A stretch of 64,000 nt of DNA from Brachypodium distachyon (lineage: Eukaryota > Streptophyta > Magnoliopsida > Poales > Poaceae), in contig NC_016131.3 of the NCBI RefSeq assembly GCF_000005505.3, positions 71,622,355 to 71,686,354 of the forward strand, in the 5' to 3' direction. The notes under the pieces are model-generated. The model was not told the origin of the DNA, ran no database searches, and saw nothing but the letters and a program-made list of their open reading frames with translations. Position numbers and translations under genes: made by a program. Shown here piece by piece: positions 47,982 through 59,100 of the stretch (position 1 is its first letter; every line of letters begins with the position of its first letter).

Positions 47982-48104
47982 TATTATTTACGGAAATACA
48001 TATGGCAGATTTAATAAAACTAGTTCATAGTCGTAATTTGTAAATGATGGTAGATTTCTCTATAAACTCAGTCAAACTTTTTTCTTTTACTTGGAACAAA
48101 GCTA

Positions 48105-48162
48105 TTCCCTCTGGCCCAAATTATTTGCTAAATCTGGGACAAGTGATATGAGTCGGAGGGAG
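48105..48162. mobile_element. Stowaway internal-deletion derivative, 58 bp
   Basis: It starts TTCCCTCTGGCCCAAATTAT and ends AGTCGGAGGGAG, flanked by TA, with the centre lost. Confidence 0.65.
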
Positions 48163-48633
48163 TAAACATTTTATATTTGAAAACGTAGGAAGTATTACTT
48201 AGTATCAAGCATTTATAATGACATACTGTGTATTTTCTGTGAAAACTGCTGCTAGAGTAGCAAATCTTTTACTAGATCACAGTTTTACATTCAGCAACGT
48301 CGTCGGACGTTGTACTTCCTGCACACAAAAATAATTAAAAAATGCGGTTGCACCTGGCCTAATTTGATCGACTGACCTTTAATTGATCTCCAAGTACACC
48401 ATGGGATTTGAATAATTGAATGTTCAACCTCGACCCAGGACAAGGACCGGCGCGCTGAATCTGAATACCGCGTAGAGAGAGCGCGGCGCGTGTCCGACCC
48501 TGCCGATGGCCTGGACCAGAGAAAAAAGGTAGCGCGCACGTAAAAATATTGAATCCGAAGAACAGCGACCACTAGACCAGGTCCATCCTTTTTGCCAATT
48601 CTCTGTTTCGCATGCAGATGCAGAGGAGCAACC

Positions 48634-48640
48634 TATAAAA
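48634..48640 (+). promoter_or_regulatory. TATA box of peptide gene 3
   Basis: TATAAAA within GAGCAACCTATAAAAGGAT, 129 bp before the start codon, in the block shared with copy 2. Confidence 0.75.
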
Positions 48641-48762
48641 GGATCCCACTATCTTGTCCCTCCTCCAACAACATCTCCATTCGATCCAACGCAGCTCCCA
48701 AGTCTCGACCAATACATACAATCTCTTAAAGTACTCACGTACTTGCGTGTTTTAAATCAAGG

Positions 48763-48993
48763 ATGGGCTACATGGGTTGGACGATGGCGAGGGCGGCGCT
48801 TGTGGCCATCCTGCTGGTGCAATGCTGCAACGTGGTGCTCGCGGCGAGGCTGCTTGAAGGAGACAGCGGCTGGCTGCACGGCGGGGAGCTCATCGTGCAG
48901 GTCCTGGCAAAGGGCGGCGGCGTCGGCGGCGGCGGGCAAGCCAGCGGGTGCACCAACAACCCCAAACACACCCCGGGCGCGCCATGCCCCTAA
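48763..48993 (+). CDS. Short secreted-peptide precursor, copy 3
   Basis: 76 aa and intact. Signal peptide: MARAALVAILLVQCCNVVLA, preceded by a seven-residue extension that is also present in copy 2. A start at the internal ATG (48784) is equally possible. The mature part is ARLLEGD, a Trp/Gly stretch, 'IVQVLAKGG', a glycine linker, and the tail 'CTNNPKHTPGAPCP' with cysteines at 63 and 75. The gene is single-exon and has the promoter and leader in common with copy 2. I cannot name the family. The tail could form a small disulfide loop, and the conserved 'VQVL.KGG' core could be a processing region or a helix. The closest relative in the window is copy 2 before its frameshift. Confidence 0.78.
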   Translation: MGYMGWTMARAALVAILLVQCCNVVLAARLLEGDSGWLHGGELIVQVLAKGGGVGGGGQASGCTNNPKHTPGAPCP

Positions 48994-49616
48994 GCTATAT
49001 AGCCGCCGGCCGGGAGAGAGCTCGAAAGCCTGATCAATTCAGAAATTGTTCATATATTGATTCCTTCATCCAATTCATTCTTTAGCTATAGGGCCCCCGG
49101 CAGTACATGCACAAAATGGAGCCATGGAAAGCCTGGTCGATCGAGTTTTAGTTAGTTTTTAGTTTTAGTACCCTAGCTCAGATGTATGTAATAAAGCAGT
49201 CTCCTAGCTCTGACGTAGATCATGTGTAACCAAGTTGTATAAAAGATCCACAACTTTTTATTCGTTTATGACCGAAATATTTATTTGAGAAAAAAAACGT
49301 TCAAATGGAATTCGCATCGCAGTGTTACACCGTGCATTTAGAAAAAACGTATCGTCACCGAAGAGCTAATCCAATACTAACCCAACGTACGGGTCTAAAC
49401 GCATGCATGCATGCTTGACCTTTCATTGTGTTTCTTTGAAGGATGCATGATTGACCTTTCATGGTTGGACTTGGACTTGAACAACAACGGAAAAGTCCGA
49501 ACCGCGGCCACAGCAAAAATAAGAAAAATACTAATTGGCGAGGGTTTGTATGAAGTCTTACATAATTATATACACACAGCACGAACGTAGGATTACAAAT
49601 TACAGTGGTGGTCATA

Positions 49617-49744
49617 CCCTCTGTCCAACAACAAAGGATGTACTCCCAACTTTGATCAAATTTAAATGCATCTATACACTAAGTCATGTCTAGATACATC
49701 TAAATTTTGACAAACTTGAGACATTTTTTGTTGGACGGAGGGAG
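49617..49744. mobile_element. Stowaway MITE, 128 bp
   Basis: It starts CCCTCTGTCCAACAACAAAG and ends with the inverse ('TTTTTTGTTGGACGGAGGGAG'-like), flanked by TA. Confidence 0.85.
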
Positions 49745-50725
49745 TAGATTTTATTCCTTTCAGCACATCATGTGATCCAGCATACAGTACTAGGTAGGTA
49801 CTCTTTGACTGAATCGAGATATATAACTTAGACTCTGCTACCGAGTCAAAATGTTCTGCCCGATTAATTGATCATTTGATCTCTCTCGCCAGTAGGATAT
49901 TCTCTGCCACAATTGTTAAAAATGTTTCGCTCATGCTAATCCCGTGAATAGCTTGTCAAGTGCTAGCAACATTAGATTTTTAAAATTTGTGTAATATACA
50001 AAAATGATGAGAGAAAAAAATATTCTGGTCTCTGCATGCAGTCTTTGTAGCTGCCCTAGGTGTAGTGTAATCGAGCTAAAACAACTTGACTGCGCACATG
50101 CCTTGAATAAAAGAGCATAGATTTTTGAATTGAAGAATTCATGGCATGCATGCCTGCCTTCGAACTAGACTGTCCACGCTGTCTGACGAATCCAATTCAG
50201 ACGTGCAGTCAGAGTGACTAAAGTAATAAAAAACATTAGTAATATTCAGTTGCACTCTAGCTTGCTAGCACCGACGATACGTCAAAGGGATGACCTTGAT
50301 TCAATTCCTCGAACAAGATTCAGCGATTGTACGTGTCAAGTACTGCAACAGCATATGGACCTGATCAACGATATCATCCTACTCATAACTCGTAACAAAC
50401 CCGGCCTCGACGCAATTAACTCAAAATTGAAGCAGAGTCATGTGTATGCTGTGGAAATCTTTCCACACAGGCTGACCCGCAGCCTCTAATCAACAAACTC
50501 TTAGTTATACACATACCGTCAATGATTTTTTTAAGCAGTTTTTGTCAACAGGAAAGCATTAGTTACAATTACACAAGGGAACGTCCCCGCAAAAAAAAAA
50601 TACACAAGGAAACAAATTTAGCTTGGTGTTAGATTGAACGGTCAAGCTAGGAGCTGCTACTACTCCATAGCAGGGGAAAAACCCAAGTAGACATATTCAG
50701 ATTCACGAAACCATACGGATTCAAT
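49745..50725. other. Intergenic, no supported gene
   Basis: AT-rich sequence. A 91-codon open frame at 50214-50489 has no domain, signal peptide or related copy in the window, and I do not call it. Confidence 0.5.
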
Positions 50726-50729
50726 AACT

Positions 50730-51290
50730 AATCACTGTTTTATGATATTTCCAGGTTAAGATTACTGCCCGCGGAAGCGGCATTTATTTTTTGCGAATAT
50801 CAGATAAAGGAAAACAAAAGGAGAGAAAAAACAGAGAAAGCCATGCTACATCTTCAGTGTTCCTTTTCTTTTCCAAGAAAACTTCTTCGGTGGTTTCCCC
50901 TGTGAATGTGAGATTCTTGCCGGGGATGGTGCACTTCCAGTCAGGGTAGCAGGGATGCGTTCTCGATCAAGAATGCCTGCATGAGAACTAAATAAGAACC
51001 AGGGAAATAATGAAAACCCTGACCAAAGCATTTCCTTGTTTGTAAACAGACAGCATGTGCGTGTTAAAACCGTAATTTCAAACAAGCTCGAATTAAAACA
51101 TAACCGACTCAAAAGAACAAGTCAATTAGTCAAGATGGTTTTTTTCCCCTCAGAATGTGATCAAGACAATTTTTGGGTGAGTTCTGCTGTACCTAGATGC
51201 TGCAGCTAGTGCTATTTGAAAAGGCCTAATACCTCCAATTAATCAGCCATAAAGGATTGAATCCTTAATTCCTTATCATCATGTAGGATT
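50730..51290 (-). repeat. Second copy of the glutathione reductase 3' region
   Basis: It matches 55110-55985 in the same orientation. Shared blocks include 'ACATCTTCAGTGTTCC', 'AGAAAACTTCTTCGGTGGT', 'TTCCAGTCAGG', 'GTAGCAGGGAT', 'AATAAGAACCAG', 'CAGCATGTGCG', 'GTCAATTAGTCAAGATG', 'GTGAGTTCTG.TGTACCT' and 'CAGCCAT.AA'. Similarity is roughly 75-80% with indels. The Helitron present in the other copy is absent here (AA/TA at about 51228-51231). Confidence 0.8.
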
Positions 51291-51607
51291 CCAGACATGA
51301 CATTACAACCCTACGTTTTAACATTTGTGTGATTGTAGCGTAGGACTTTGACCAGAGGAAAATGATAATCATTTGAGGGTACCACTATAACTGACAAATA
51401 ATTATATGAGGACACTACTATAAGTGACATATAGTCAAAACATGACCTAGACAACCTGAACCAACAGACATGTCTTATCATCGGTTCTTAATCATTATTT
51501 TTAATCAGAAAGTGAGGAGGGAGATGAAGAAAAGAGATGGACATTGAACATGAATGTTGGAGCAGCATATCAGCAATTGATTTGCAAAAATGCAGCAGAG
51601 CTAACCT

Positions 51608-53974
51608 TTAGCCAAAATCCTTCAGCCTTCTCTTCAAAACATCCAAAGACTTCTTGCGAGCGCTCTGCTTTGTGTTACGGTTGGAAAGACTCCCAAACAG
51701 CCCGTCTGCAGAGTCCTTGAACTTGTCACAGATGATTGCAAGCTTCTTGTAGTCCAATGATCCATAGTTCTTCCCCCGTATCACTGGATTCATGAAGTTC
51801 TCAGGCTGGCTGCTGAGCAGAAGATTCACAAGCTGCCTTATCTCAACCACGCAATCTCTGAATGTCGTTTCCTTTCCCAAATCTGCCAACCCGGTGACGT
51901 GAAATTTTTCATCTGCAAATGCCTCCAACAAATTCAAGTCCATGTCGAGGCCTACAACTGCACTTGCAGTGAACCTTTTCACACCGTCATTGAGAAGGGT
52001 TGTCATTATAGAGTCCGAGATGTGGCTCACTGCACCAGAAACAACCTTGTATAGAGCTTCTAGTGGTAAAATCTCCTGAGCTGTTGATACTAGTGTTTCA
52101 AGATAAATAAGAACCTCATTCATATAGTCATTTGCATTGTCTGGGGCTTCCTCTACTATCCAGTTGACGTCGTCCAAGAGCATCATAAACTCATCGATCT
52201 TGGAGTTGGCCATGTTTATTAAAGCATTATATGCTGCATTCTGGGAAGCTTTAAGGACAGCTCGAGCGGTTAAACTAGCACGAGACCTCTCAGCAATGCG
52301 CTTGGGAATGCCACACTGTTGGGCACAGTGTAAGAGGAACAAATCACAAGCCTGCTCCAGAACAGCTATATTTCCTGCGAGTTGCATCATCTGTGACATG
52401 GCCAATGAGCGAGCATACATCCTGTTCAGAAGACAGTCATTTAATACCTCAATCAGTAGCCTGTCTAGGTAACCTTTCACCACGTCATAGAGGTTCATGT
52501 CACCACCATAGGACAAGTAGTTGACTGAATCCTCAACGAAGGACCGGACGATACGACAGACATCCGGAACAGAGGCGGAGAATGGTGCCACGTATGGGAA
52601 GTCTGGGGTCACTTCACTTGGCTCTAGATGAAATGCTGTGACATTCATGTTGTACTCGTATTCCTTCTTTATAACCATCTGCTCATATGAATCATTAGCA
52701 AGGACCTCATCTACCTGCTTCCGACACTCAGCAAGAAGCAGTTGGTGGTATTTGTTCCTGCTTTTATCAAGAACTTCAATCAGTTGCAAGGTTTGATAAC
52801 CATACTTCTTTAGAACTGCAGCTAGAAGAGTGATATAATCTTTTATCAGGAGGAGGTGGCTGGCCATAACCATGCGAGAAAACTGGTTCTCTAATATAGC
52901 TGTAATCTTAGCAATGGCCGTCTCCCATGTTGACTCGACTTGGCTCTCAGTCAGCATTCCATCTGCAGTTCGCAGGACACGTTCTTCAACGATAAAAAAC
53001 CCAGCTACCTGTGCAAGAAAGGGCTGATGAGACTCAAGGAAGGGCTGTGAAGTGGAACTTTGCATGTCCAGGTTGAGTTGCATGAGCCTGTTCTTGTAGT
53101 AATAATCCCGAAACTTCTCTCCAATACCGAGACATATGTGAATGTGGTGTGCTCGATACACAGGCGTGAGATCAAAATCTAGTGTTGTTTCCTCATCCGT
53201 ATTCTCCACATCCAAGGTATACATATGCTCATCTGGTCCAGCATGGCTATGTTCTTCAGCCTCCCTCTGCCGAGCACGCATTCCCTCATCTTTTTGGCGA
53301 GCCAAAGAGGCCTGGCCTATTGAGACCTGCCCGATCTGCTTAGCCATTCTTCTGATATGAACAAGCCAATCATTGAACTCGCTACAAACTTTCTTCTCAA
53401 TGTGCAACTTTATCAACGGTATCTGTCTCCCAACTACCTTTTTAAGAAGCTTGACAGGAATATTTTGCAGGCAGCCCTTAATCAAGTCCAAAGTCTTGAG
53501 TGCAGGACGAAACTTAGCCTCTGCGATGTAACCGTTGCATTCAATGCACAGGCCAATGACCTTGACACATATCTTCAATTTCGTCATGGCCTCGCCTACA
53601 TTTTTCTTAACTGAATATAACTCAAGGAGCTCGTCAAGCTTCAGCAGCAGGGCAGTAGAAACATCCTGTAGGTGGGAGTTCTCACCAGACAACAAGCTCT
53701 TTAGCTCCTCGGCATCGACCAACACACCACGCAATTCGTCGACGGCAAGGATGAAATCCTCATAGTGAAGCCTGCATAGCTCTTCGATCTCAACTTCTTT
53801 CTTCTTCCCGATATTTTTGAGGTTATGTGTGAGGGCTTCAGGTTTGCCAGACTCGAATCCGTGCCGGATGATGGGACCCAAATCCTCGCCATTGGCAATA
53901 AACGCAGCGAGGCCCAGACCAAGACCTCCATCACCACTTTCCACTACAGTTTTCTTCTTTGGCTGCGCAGTCAT
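51608..53974 (-). CDS. SEC15: Exocyst complex subunit SEC15
   Basis: 788 aa with an uninterrupted coding region. SEC15 (EXOC6) links Rab GTPase-marked secretory vesicles to the exocyst, which tethers them at the plasma membrane. Its length and collinear blocks match plant SEC15A/B: 'DELRGVLVDAEELKS' and 'VCSEFNDWLVHIRR' in the N-terminal coiled region, 'DLTPVYRAHHIHICLG' and 'FLAQVAGFFIVEERVLRTA' in the middle, then 'IAPFS/VAPFS.SVPDVCRIV' and the very conserved C-terminal 'SQPENFMNPVIR', 'LDYKKLA.ICDKFKDSADGLFGSL'. A splice acceptor lies seven bases upstream of the ATG (exon starts at 53981). The non-coding first exon appears to end at 54447 (CCAG/GTACAT), so the 5' leader contains an intron of about 465 bp. 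The gene lies between two direct copies of the neighbouring reductase 3' region. Confidence 0.95.
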   Translation of the reverse strand: MTAQPKKKTVVESGDGGLGLGLAAFIANGEDLGPIIRHGFESGKPEALTHNLKNIGKKKEVEIEELCRLHYEDFILAVDELRGVLVDAEELKSLLSGENSHLQDVSTALLLKLDELLELYSVKKNVGEAMTKLKICVKVIGLCIECNGYIAEAKFRPALKTLDLIKGCLQNIPVKLLKKVVGRQIPLIKLHIEKKVCSEFNDWLVHIRRMAKQIGQVSIGQASLARQKDEGMRARQREAEEHSHAGPDEHMYTLDVENTDEETTLDFDLTPVYRAHHIHICLGIGEKFRDYYYKNRLMQLNLDMQSSTSQPFLESHQPFLAQVAGFFIVEERVLRTADGMLTESQVESTWETAIAKITAILENQFSRMVMASHLLLIKDYITLLAAVLKKYGYQTLQLIEVLDKSRNKYHQLLLAECRKQVDEVLANDSYEQMVIKKEYEYNMNVTAFHLEPSEVTPDFPYVAPFSASVPDVCRIVRSFVEDSVNYLSYGGDMNLYDVVKGYLDRLLIEVLNDCLLNRMYARSLAMSQMMQLAGNIAVLEQACDLFLLHCAQQCGIPKRIAERSRASLTARAVLKASQNAAYNALINMANSKIDEFMMLLDDVNWIVEEAPDNANDYMNEVLIYLETLVSTAQEILPLEALYKVVSGAVSHISDSIMTTLLNDGVKRFTASAVVGLDMDLNLLEAFADEKFHVTGLADLGKETTFRDCVVEIRQLVNLLLSSQPENFMNPVIRGKNYGSLDYKKLAIICDKFKDSADGLFGSLSNRNTKQSARKKSLDVLKRRLKDFG

Positions 53975-53981
53975 GATTTAA

Positions 53982-54446
53982 CTGTAAAAATATCAGACAT
54001 AAAATTTGAGTGCAGATATTGCAGTAAGATGCATATCTAGAATTATAAGTTTTGAAATTAGAAGCAAATGAGTTTATGGCAGTGGTAGTTTGCACGAAGA
54101 TACATATAAACCAAAATGCTAAAGCACAAAGCTTATTTATTATAATCCTCTCCTAATACACATGTAGTAATTGAGATTGATCAAATCAAAGGCAAAAAGT
54201 TTTGTATTTTTTGTGGGATTTTGTAGATGTCAATCCTTTTTTTTCTTTCTAGTTAACCCGTGACGTGCTTTTAGTATATAGATGTTTCGATCAAAATGTG
54301 ATCTGAATTGAATCGACTGGAGTTTGGTAAAAATGGAATTGAATTGAATTGAATTGGTACTCGTATACAGATGAGAAAGGTTTTTGTTAAATGATTGGAA
54401 AAATATATATTCGAGATGCACAGGCATGGAACCGGGAAACATGTAC
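53982..54446 (-). other. SEC15: 5' leader intron of SEC15
   Basis: On the minus strand a GTACAT donor follows CTCCTCCAG, and a TTTTTACAG acceptor precedes TTAAATCATG. The spliced leader would extend into 54447-54700, which is purine/pyrimidine-rich leader-like sequence. Confidence 0.65.
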
Positions 54447-55109
54447 CTGGAGGAGCGAGAGCAAGTTTTGGGAGAAGGTCGATCAGGCCTGCCGCTTCAC
54501 GCTTGGGCTGCTGCCACCATTGGGAGGCAATTGCTAGGGCTGGGATTTGGGAGAGATTAGTTCCTGTTAGGGCTGTGCGATTTGGGGGTGGAGAGGGGGG
54601 AGATCGGTTGAGAGGGAGGGAGATAGAGGTGGAACAGACGGGCATGGAGATGGATCGGGTGATTGCATGCGCCATGCCCTGGCCCTTCGCTATCTCAGCT
54701 CAGCGCCCCCGCTTTCTTGGCCCATATACAAACCGCCTAGTGTAGGTGGGCGCAACGATATCCCCTAATTTCAGGCTCATTTTTGTTCATTGGTGGATTA
54801 AATTCAAAAACAATGGTAGTACTAGTATTTTTGTCTGGTAATCTCATTTCCCGGAGACTTCTCGTTGTGTTCAACTCGCGATGTGCTTGTTCCACGTGTG
54901 TGCGGGTGCGCGAATACACGAGTTGTTATTGGGATGAGAACATGTAGTGCCGTGTCAGTTACAGGTTGGAAGAATGAAGTGGAGAGGCGGTGGAACCCAG
55001 GAAGAACGGACTGATGATTGATCACTGAGCTAAAGTTGGATCGAATGCTACAAAAAGGTTTACGACAAAATACACTCGGAAACGTCCAGGTCAGTAATTA
55101 ACTCTACAC

Positions 55110-56188
55110 TGGATTCCTTCTGATAATTCTAGGCTAAGGATGCCCGTGGAAGCGAAATTTGTTTTTGCCAATAGCAGATTAAGAAAAATAACTCAACTAT
55201 CAGTGTGCTCAAGCCTCAAGCATGAAAGAAAGACGCGAAGGGAGGGAAAAACAGAGACAGCCGTGGTACATCTTCAGTGTTCCATTTCTTCCCCCAGAAA
55301 ACTTCTTCGGTGGTCTCCCTGTGATGGTGATACGTTGCTAAGATAATGCAGACCATGGTGCAGTTCCAGTCAGGTTTAGTCCGGTAGCAGGGATATGTTC
55401 TCAAGAATATGCCTGCAGTAGAACCAAATAAGAACCAGACGGATAATGACAACCCTGACCATAGTATTTTCTTACTAACAGGCAGCATGTGCGAGTTAAA
55501 AATCCATGTGAATCACTAAACTGCAACCATGATATCTAATATTCAGACAAGCAGGAATAAATAAATAAATACTCAAAAAGAGCGTCAATTAGTCAAGATG
55601 ACGTTTTTTCCCCCTCAAGATGTGCTCAAGACAATATTCGAGTGAGTTCTGTTGTACCTGAAAGCTGCAGTTAGTGGCATTTGAAAGGGCCCAATCTTCT
55701 ATATCTTAGGAGAACCCCACTACTTGATTTTTCTCAACATGCAAGCATGCCACATCATCACATCATTAATTTGCTCACACCTATTTAGTGAGACACTCAT
55801 CTTTCATCAAGCTATCCCCAGTAAGTGAAGAATCTACAATACAATTTCATTACCCATATGTTTTCAATCTTGGATACTATTTCGTTACTACTCAATTTCG
55901 TTACTCACGTATCTTAATTAAAAATTTCCGCAACAACGAGCGGGGCATCATCTAGTATCTCAAATTAACCAGCCATGAAGCATTGAATCCTTATCACCAC
56001 TACGATGCTAATTAATTAAACAGTGATGAGGTGCCAGCTATTGTTGTTAATTTGATCAATCAAGCTTAAGAGGACAGTGCCAGTACCATTGCTTCATCAT
56101 AAATTTACATGCTAAGTAAATACTATAACTTAGAATAGCAGGTTCAAAAGAATAGAAATCGCTTACCTTCTATGTACAACGGCAAGAC
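55110..56188 (-). other. 3' untranslated region of glutathione reductase, with intron
   Basis: After the reductase stop codon the minus strand meets a donor (AGAAG/GTAAGC, 56166). A plausible acceptor (CTGCAG, about 55412) follows, so the transcript probably continues into 55110-55412. The region holds a 261-bp Helitron, and its relative lies at 50730-51290 on the far side of SEC15. Confidence 0.5.
55695..55955 (+). mobile_element. Non-autonomous Helitron, 261 bp, with empty site known
   Basis: The element begins TCTTCTATATCTTAGG after A and ends ATCATCTAG before T. A small hairpin (CCGC...GCGG) ends about 11 bases before the CTAG terminus. These are the defining features of Helitrons. The duplicated sequence at about 51228 shows the uninterrupted A/T junction (AATACCTC against AA[element]TATCTC). 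Confidence 0.88.
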
Positions 56189-59100
56189 CTACTGCTGAGT
56201 GACGATCTCATCCTTCGATTCTACCTGGAATAATAAGTAGAAGTTTTAAATTTTGCACAGAGTAAAACATAGAACACAGGCAATTTTAGTTGAGAACAAA
56301 GGCAGGAATGAAATTAAAAGGATAGCATTGTGGCAGACCTCAGCTGCTGTACTCCTTCGGATTTTTCTAGTTGCATTCCTCATTGTGACAAATTCCTCTG
56401 CTGATGTTGGGTGAACGCCAACAGTGGCATCAAAATCTTGCTTTGTTAAGCCAGCTTTAACAGCAATCGCAATTCCCTGCCACAAAGTTGTAGAAAACAT
56501 AACAAAATAGTCTGGAATGAAGCAACAATGGTGAAGAATAACAAAAGCATGCAAACCTGGATTATCTCAGGAGCATCATCACCACACATATGCACTCCTA
56601 CAACTTTGTTTGTAGCAGCAGACACAATAACCTTCATCAGTACACGATCAGGTAATCCAGAAAGAGTTGCCCTGAGAGGTCTAAAGTTTGATAAGAAGAC
56701 ATCAACATCCCCATACTCTTCAATAGCCTGCACAAATATGCATTTAAGCAACCTTCCTCGTGTGCTACAAAATTTGATGCATGCCATATATTATCACCTG
56801 CTCCTCCGTAAGACCAACTTGCCCAATTGGTGGTTGGGAGAAGACAGCAGCTGGTACAGCTCTGTCAAAAAAACATTTCACAATGAAAGAGAATTCAGCA
56901 ACACAACAATATCCAGTCTCCCAGAGAAAAAGATATTTAAGCAACGATGAAATTGAATTATGAATTCAGTAAATATGACAGTTTCAGCCTTCAGGAGCTT
57001 GTTAGGCTGGTGAATCAGAAAATGAGAAGATCAAAACAGCAAAGTGACAAATGACAAGAGGACCCAGATAACCCAATAATCCTATGAACTTGTTTGAGAT
57101 CATACATGAAAGTTACTCCTCAACATTATAGCCAATTAGCCAAATAGGCTACCATAATTCTAAAATTATACAGAAATTTCTGCATGGTGTCGAACAAGGA
57201 AATAGAGATTGAGTTGGCAGTAAAGAAACAATAAATCAAACTTAACTCCTGCGAGCTATCATAAGGATATCACAAAGTAACTACTAACAAAAGTTTTCCC
57301 ACAGCTCAAGCTGAGTCCCCCTTTTCTCCGCTAAGATGCACCAGGCGCAACCAACCACTCATGGTAGAATAACAAATATACAGTGTTTCTACAACAACTA
57401 TTCCCTCAAAAATGGTTTTCAAGACCCCTGATAATGACTTGATAAATTTTTGAATACCTGTAATCTGGTTTGGTAGGTTCATCACCGAATAAAGTTTTCG
57501 CAAATGCCCCACCTTCCATCAGTGCAACTGGCGTCAGATTGATCCTATCAGTAACATCTCCAACAGCCCAAATTGAATCCACTGAGGTTCGAGAATACTC
57601 ATCGACCTAGCAAGCACAAAGTTATAACAAAAGGCTCCAGACGTCATATAGTATTATGGTGACAATAAAAGACAGAGGAACTTGAAATCAATGTATTATT
57701 TTACGTACCACTATCGCACCGTTCCTGTCCATTTTGACCCCAACCTCTTCTAGCCCAAGGTTCTACAAGAGCAACAACAATTTTAGGAATCTATGTTTCA
57801 TGGATTGGTAAATAGAATGCAATACGTAACTAAGCAAAAACAAAAGGTTCAGGTGGTACTAACCTTCGTATTTGGTTTGCGACCTGTTGCAAACATTACA
57901 TGTGAGAACCCACCAATAGTTTCTTTGTTTGTCTTCAGTGATAGCAAACCATCACTTGATTTGGTTACAGCTTGAGGACTTTGTTCAGTATGAAATGTGA
58001 TGCCCCTTAAGGACATCTGTTCAGCAAGGAAATCTCTGACCTGAAACCCACAGCAAGTGTCAGAATAACTCTGCTCATCTGTGTAAATGCTACTATTTGT
58101 TAGTATTTCTTAATATCTGCTCACTTCCTCATCAAACCCTCTTAGAACTTTGGGTTGCCGAATAAAAACATGAACGTCACTTTTTAAGCCATTGAAAATG
58201 CCAGCAAACTCCAAAGCAATATATCCACCTCCCACTATTGCAATTTTCTCAGGTTTTGAAGGTAGATCTAGTGCAGCATCAGAATCTATAACATGATCTA
58301 TTCCTGGGATAGTTGGCATTGACGGTCGACCACCAACGGCTATAAGTATGTTCTTGGCAGTGTAAAGCTTGCCATCCACGCTAACAGTATGCGGATCGAC
58401 CACCTGTACTAAGTGAACAAAAAATATCAGTAATTGCACCTTCCGACATCATTAATTTTGGAAACAGCCTATCCAACTTTAACCTGGTTTATAAACATCA
58501 CCCAACCTTTCCACGGCCTTCAATTAGATCAACTCCTGCGTTGTTTAAAATATTTTTGTAGATACCGACTAGGCGTTGCAGCTCTGTATTTTTGTTGGCT
58601 ATCAGAGTGCTCCAGTCATGTTTTGGATCAGTCTCATATGTCCACCCAAAACCATGAGACTCTTCAAACTCATGAGAGAACTTGGATGCATACACCAACA
58701 ATTTCTTTGGAACACACCCACGAAGCACACATCTGTGATACAAACAGATAAGAGTTCTTATGGGTGCATTTGAACATTGAGGCAAGGTAGGAATTCCATA
58801 TACATAACAAAATGAACAAGCATTTGCACACTTTGAAGGGCAAAACTGGTGCTGACTGTCATGTGCTAAAGAGTCCTAGATTTAACTTGAGGTAACTCAA
58901 ACACATGGGCACAGTTCAAAGTTTCTAATGAGCATAATCAATCAAACTGTAAATGATGGTGCAATACTGAAATAGGCATTGTGCTGGTGCATCATGAAAC
59001 AGTACACAACTTGTGTGCGGTCAAATTCCACCACTAGCACTAAATTAGAAACCAAAAAGCTTCGAGCAGCTGTCCAGACAGAACCACTCATGTAACAATA

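Noticed and set aside
50214..50489. 91-codon forward frame
   Set aside because: No signal peptide, domain, paralogue or promoter element. Length is compatible with chance in this composition.
55216..55488. Minus-strand 90-codon frame and its relative at 50846-51112, which share residues such as LWSG.SL..WFLF
   Set aside because: The similarity follows from the nucleotide duplication. Indels between the copies are not multiples of three and the frames diverge, so this looks like untranslated sequence.
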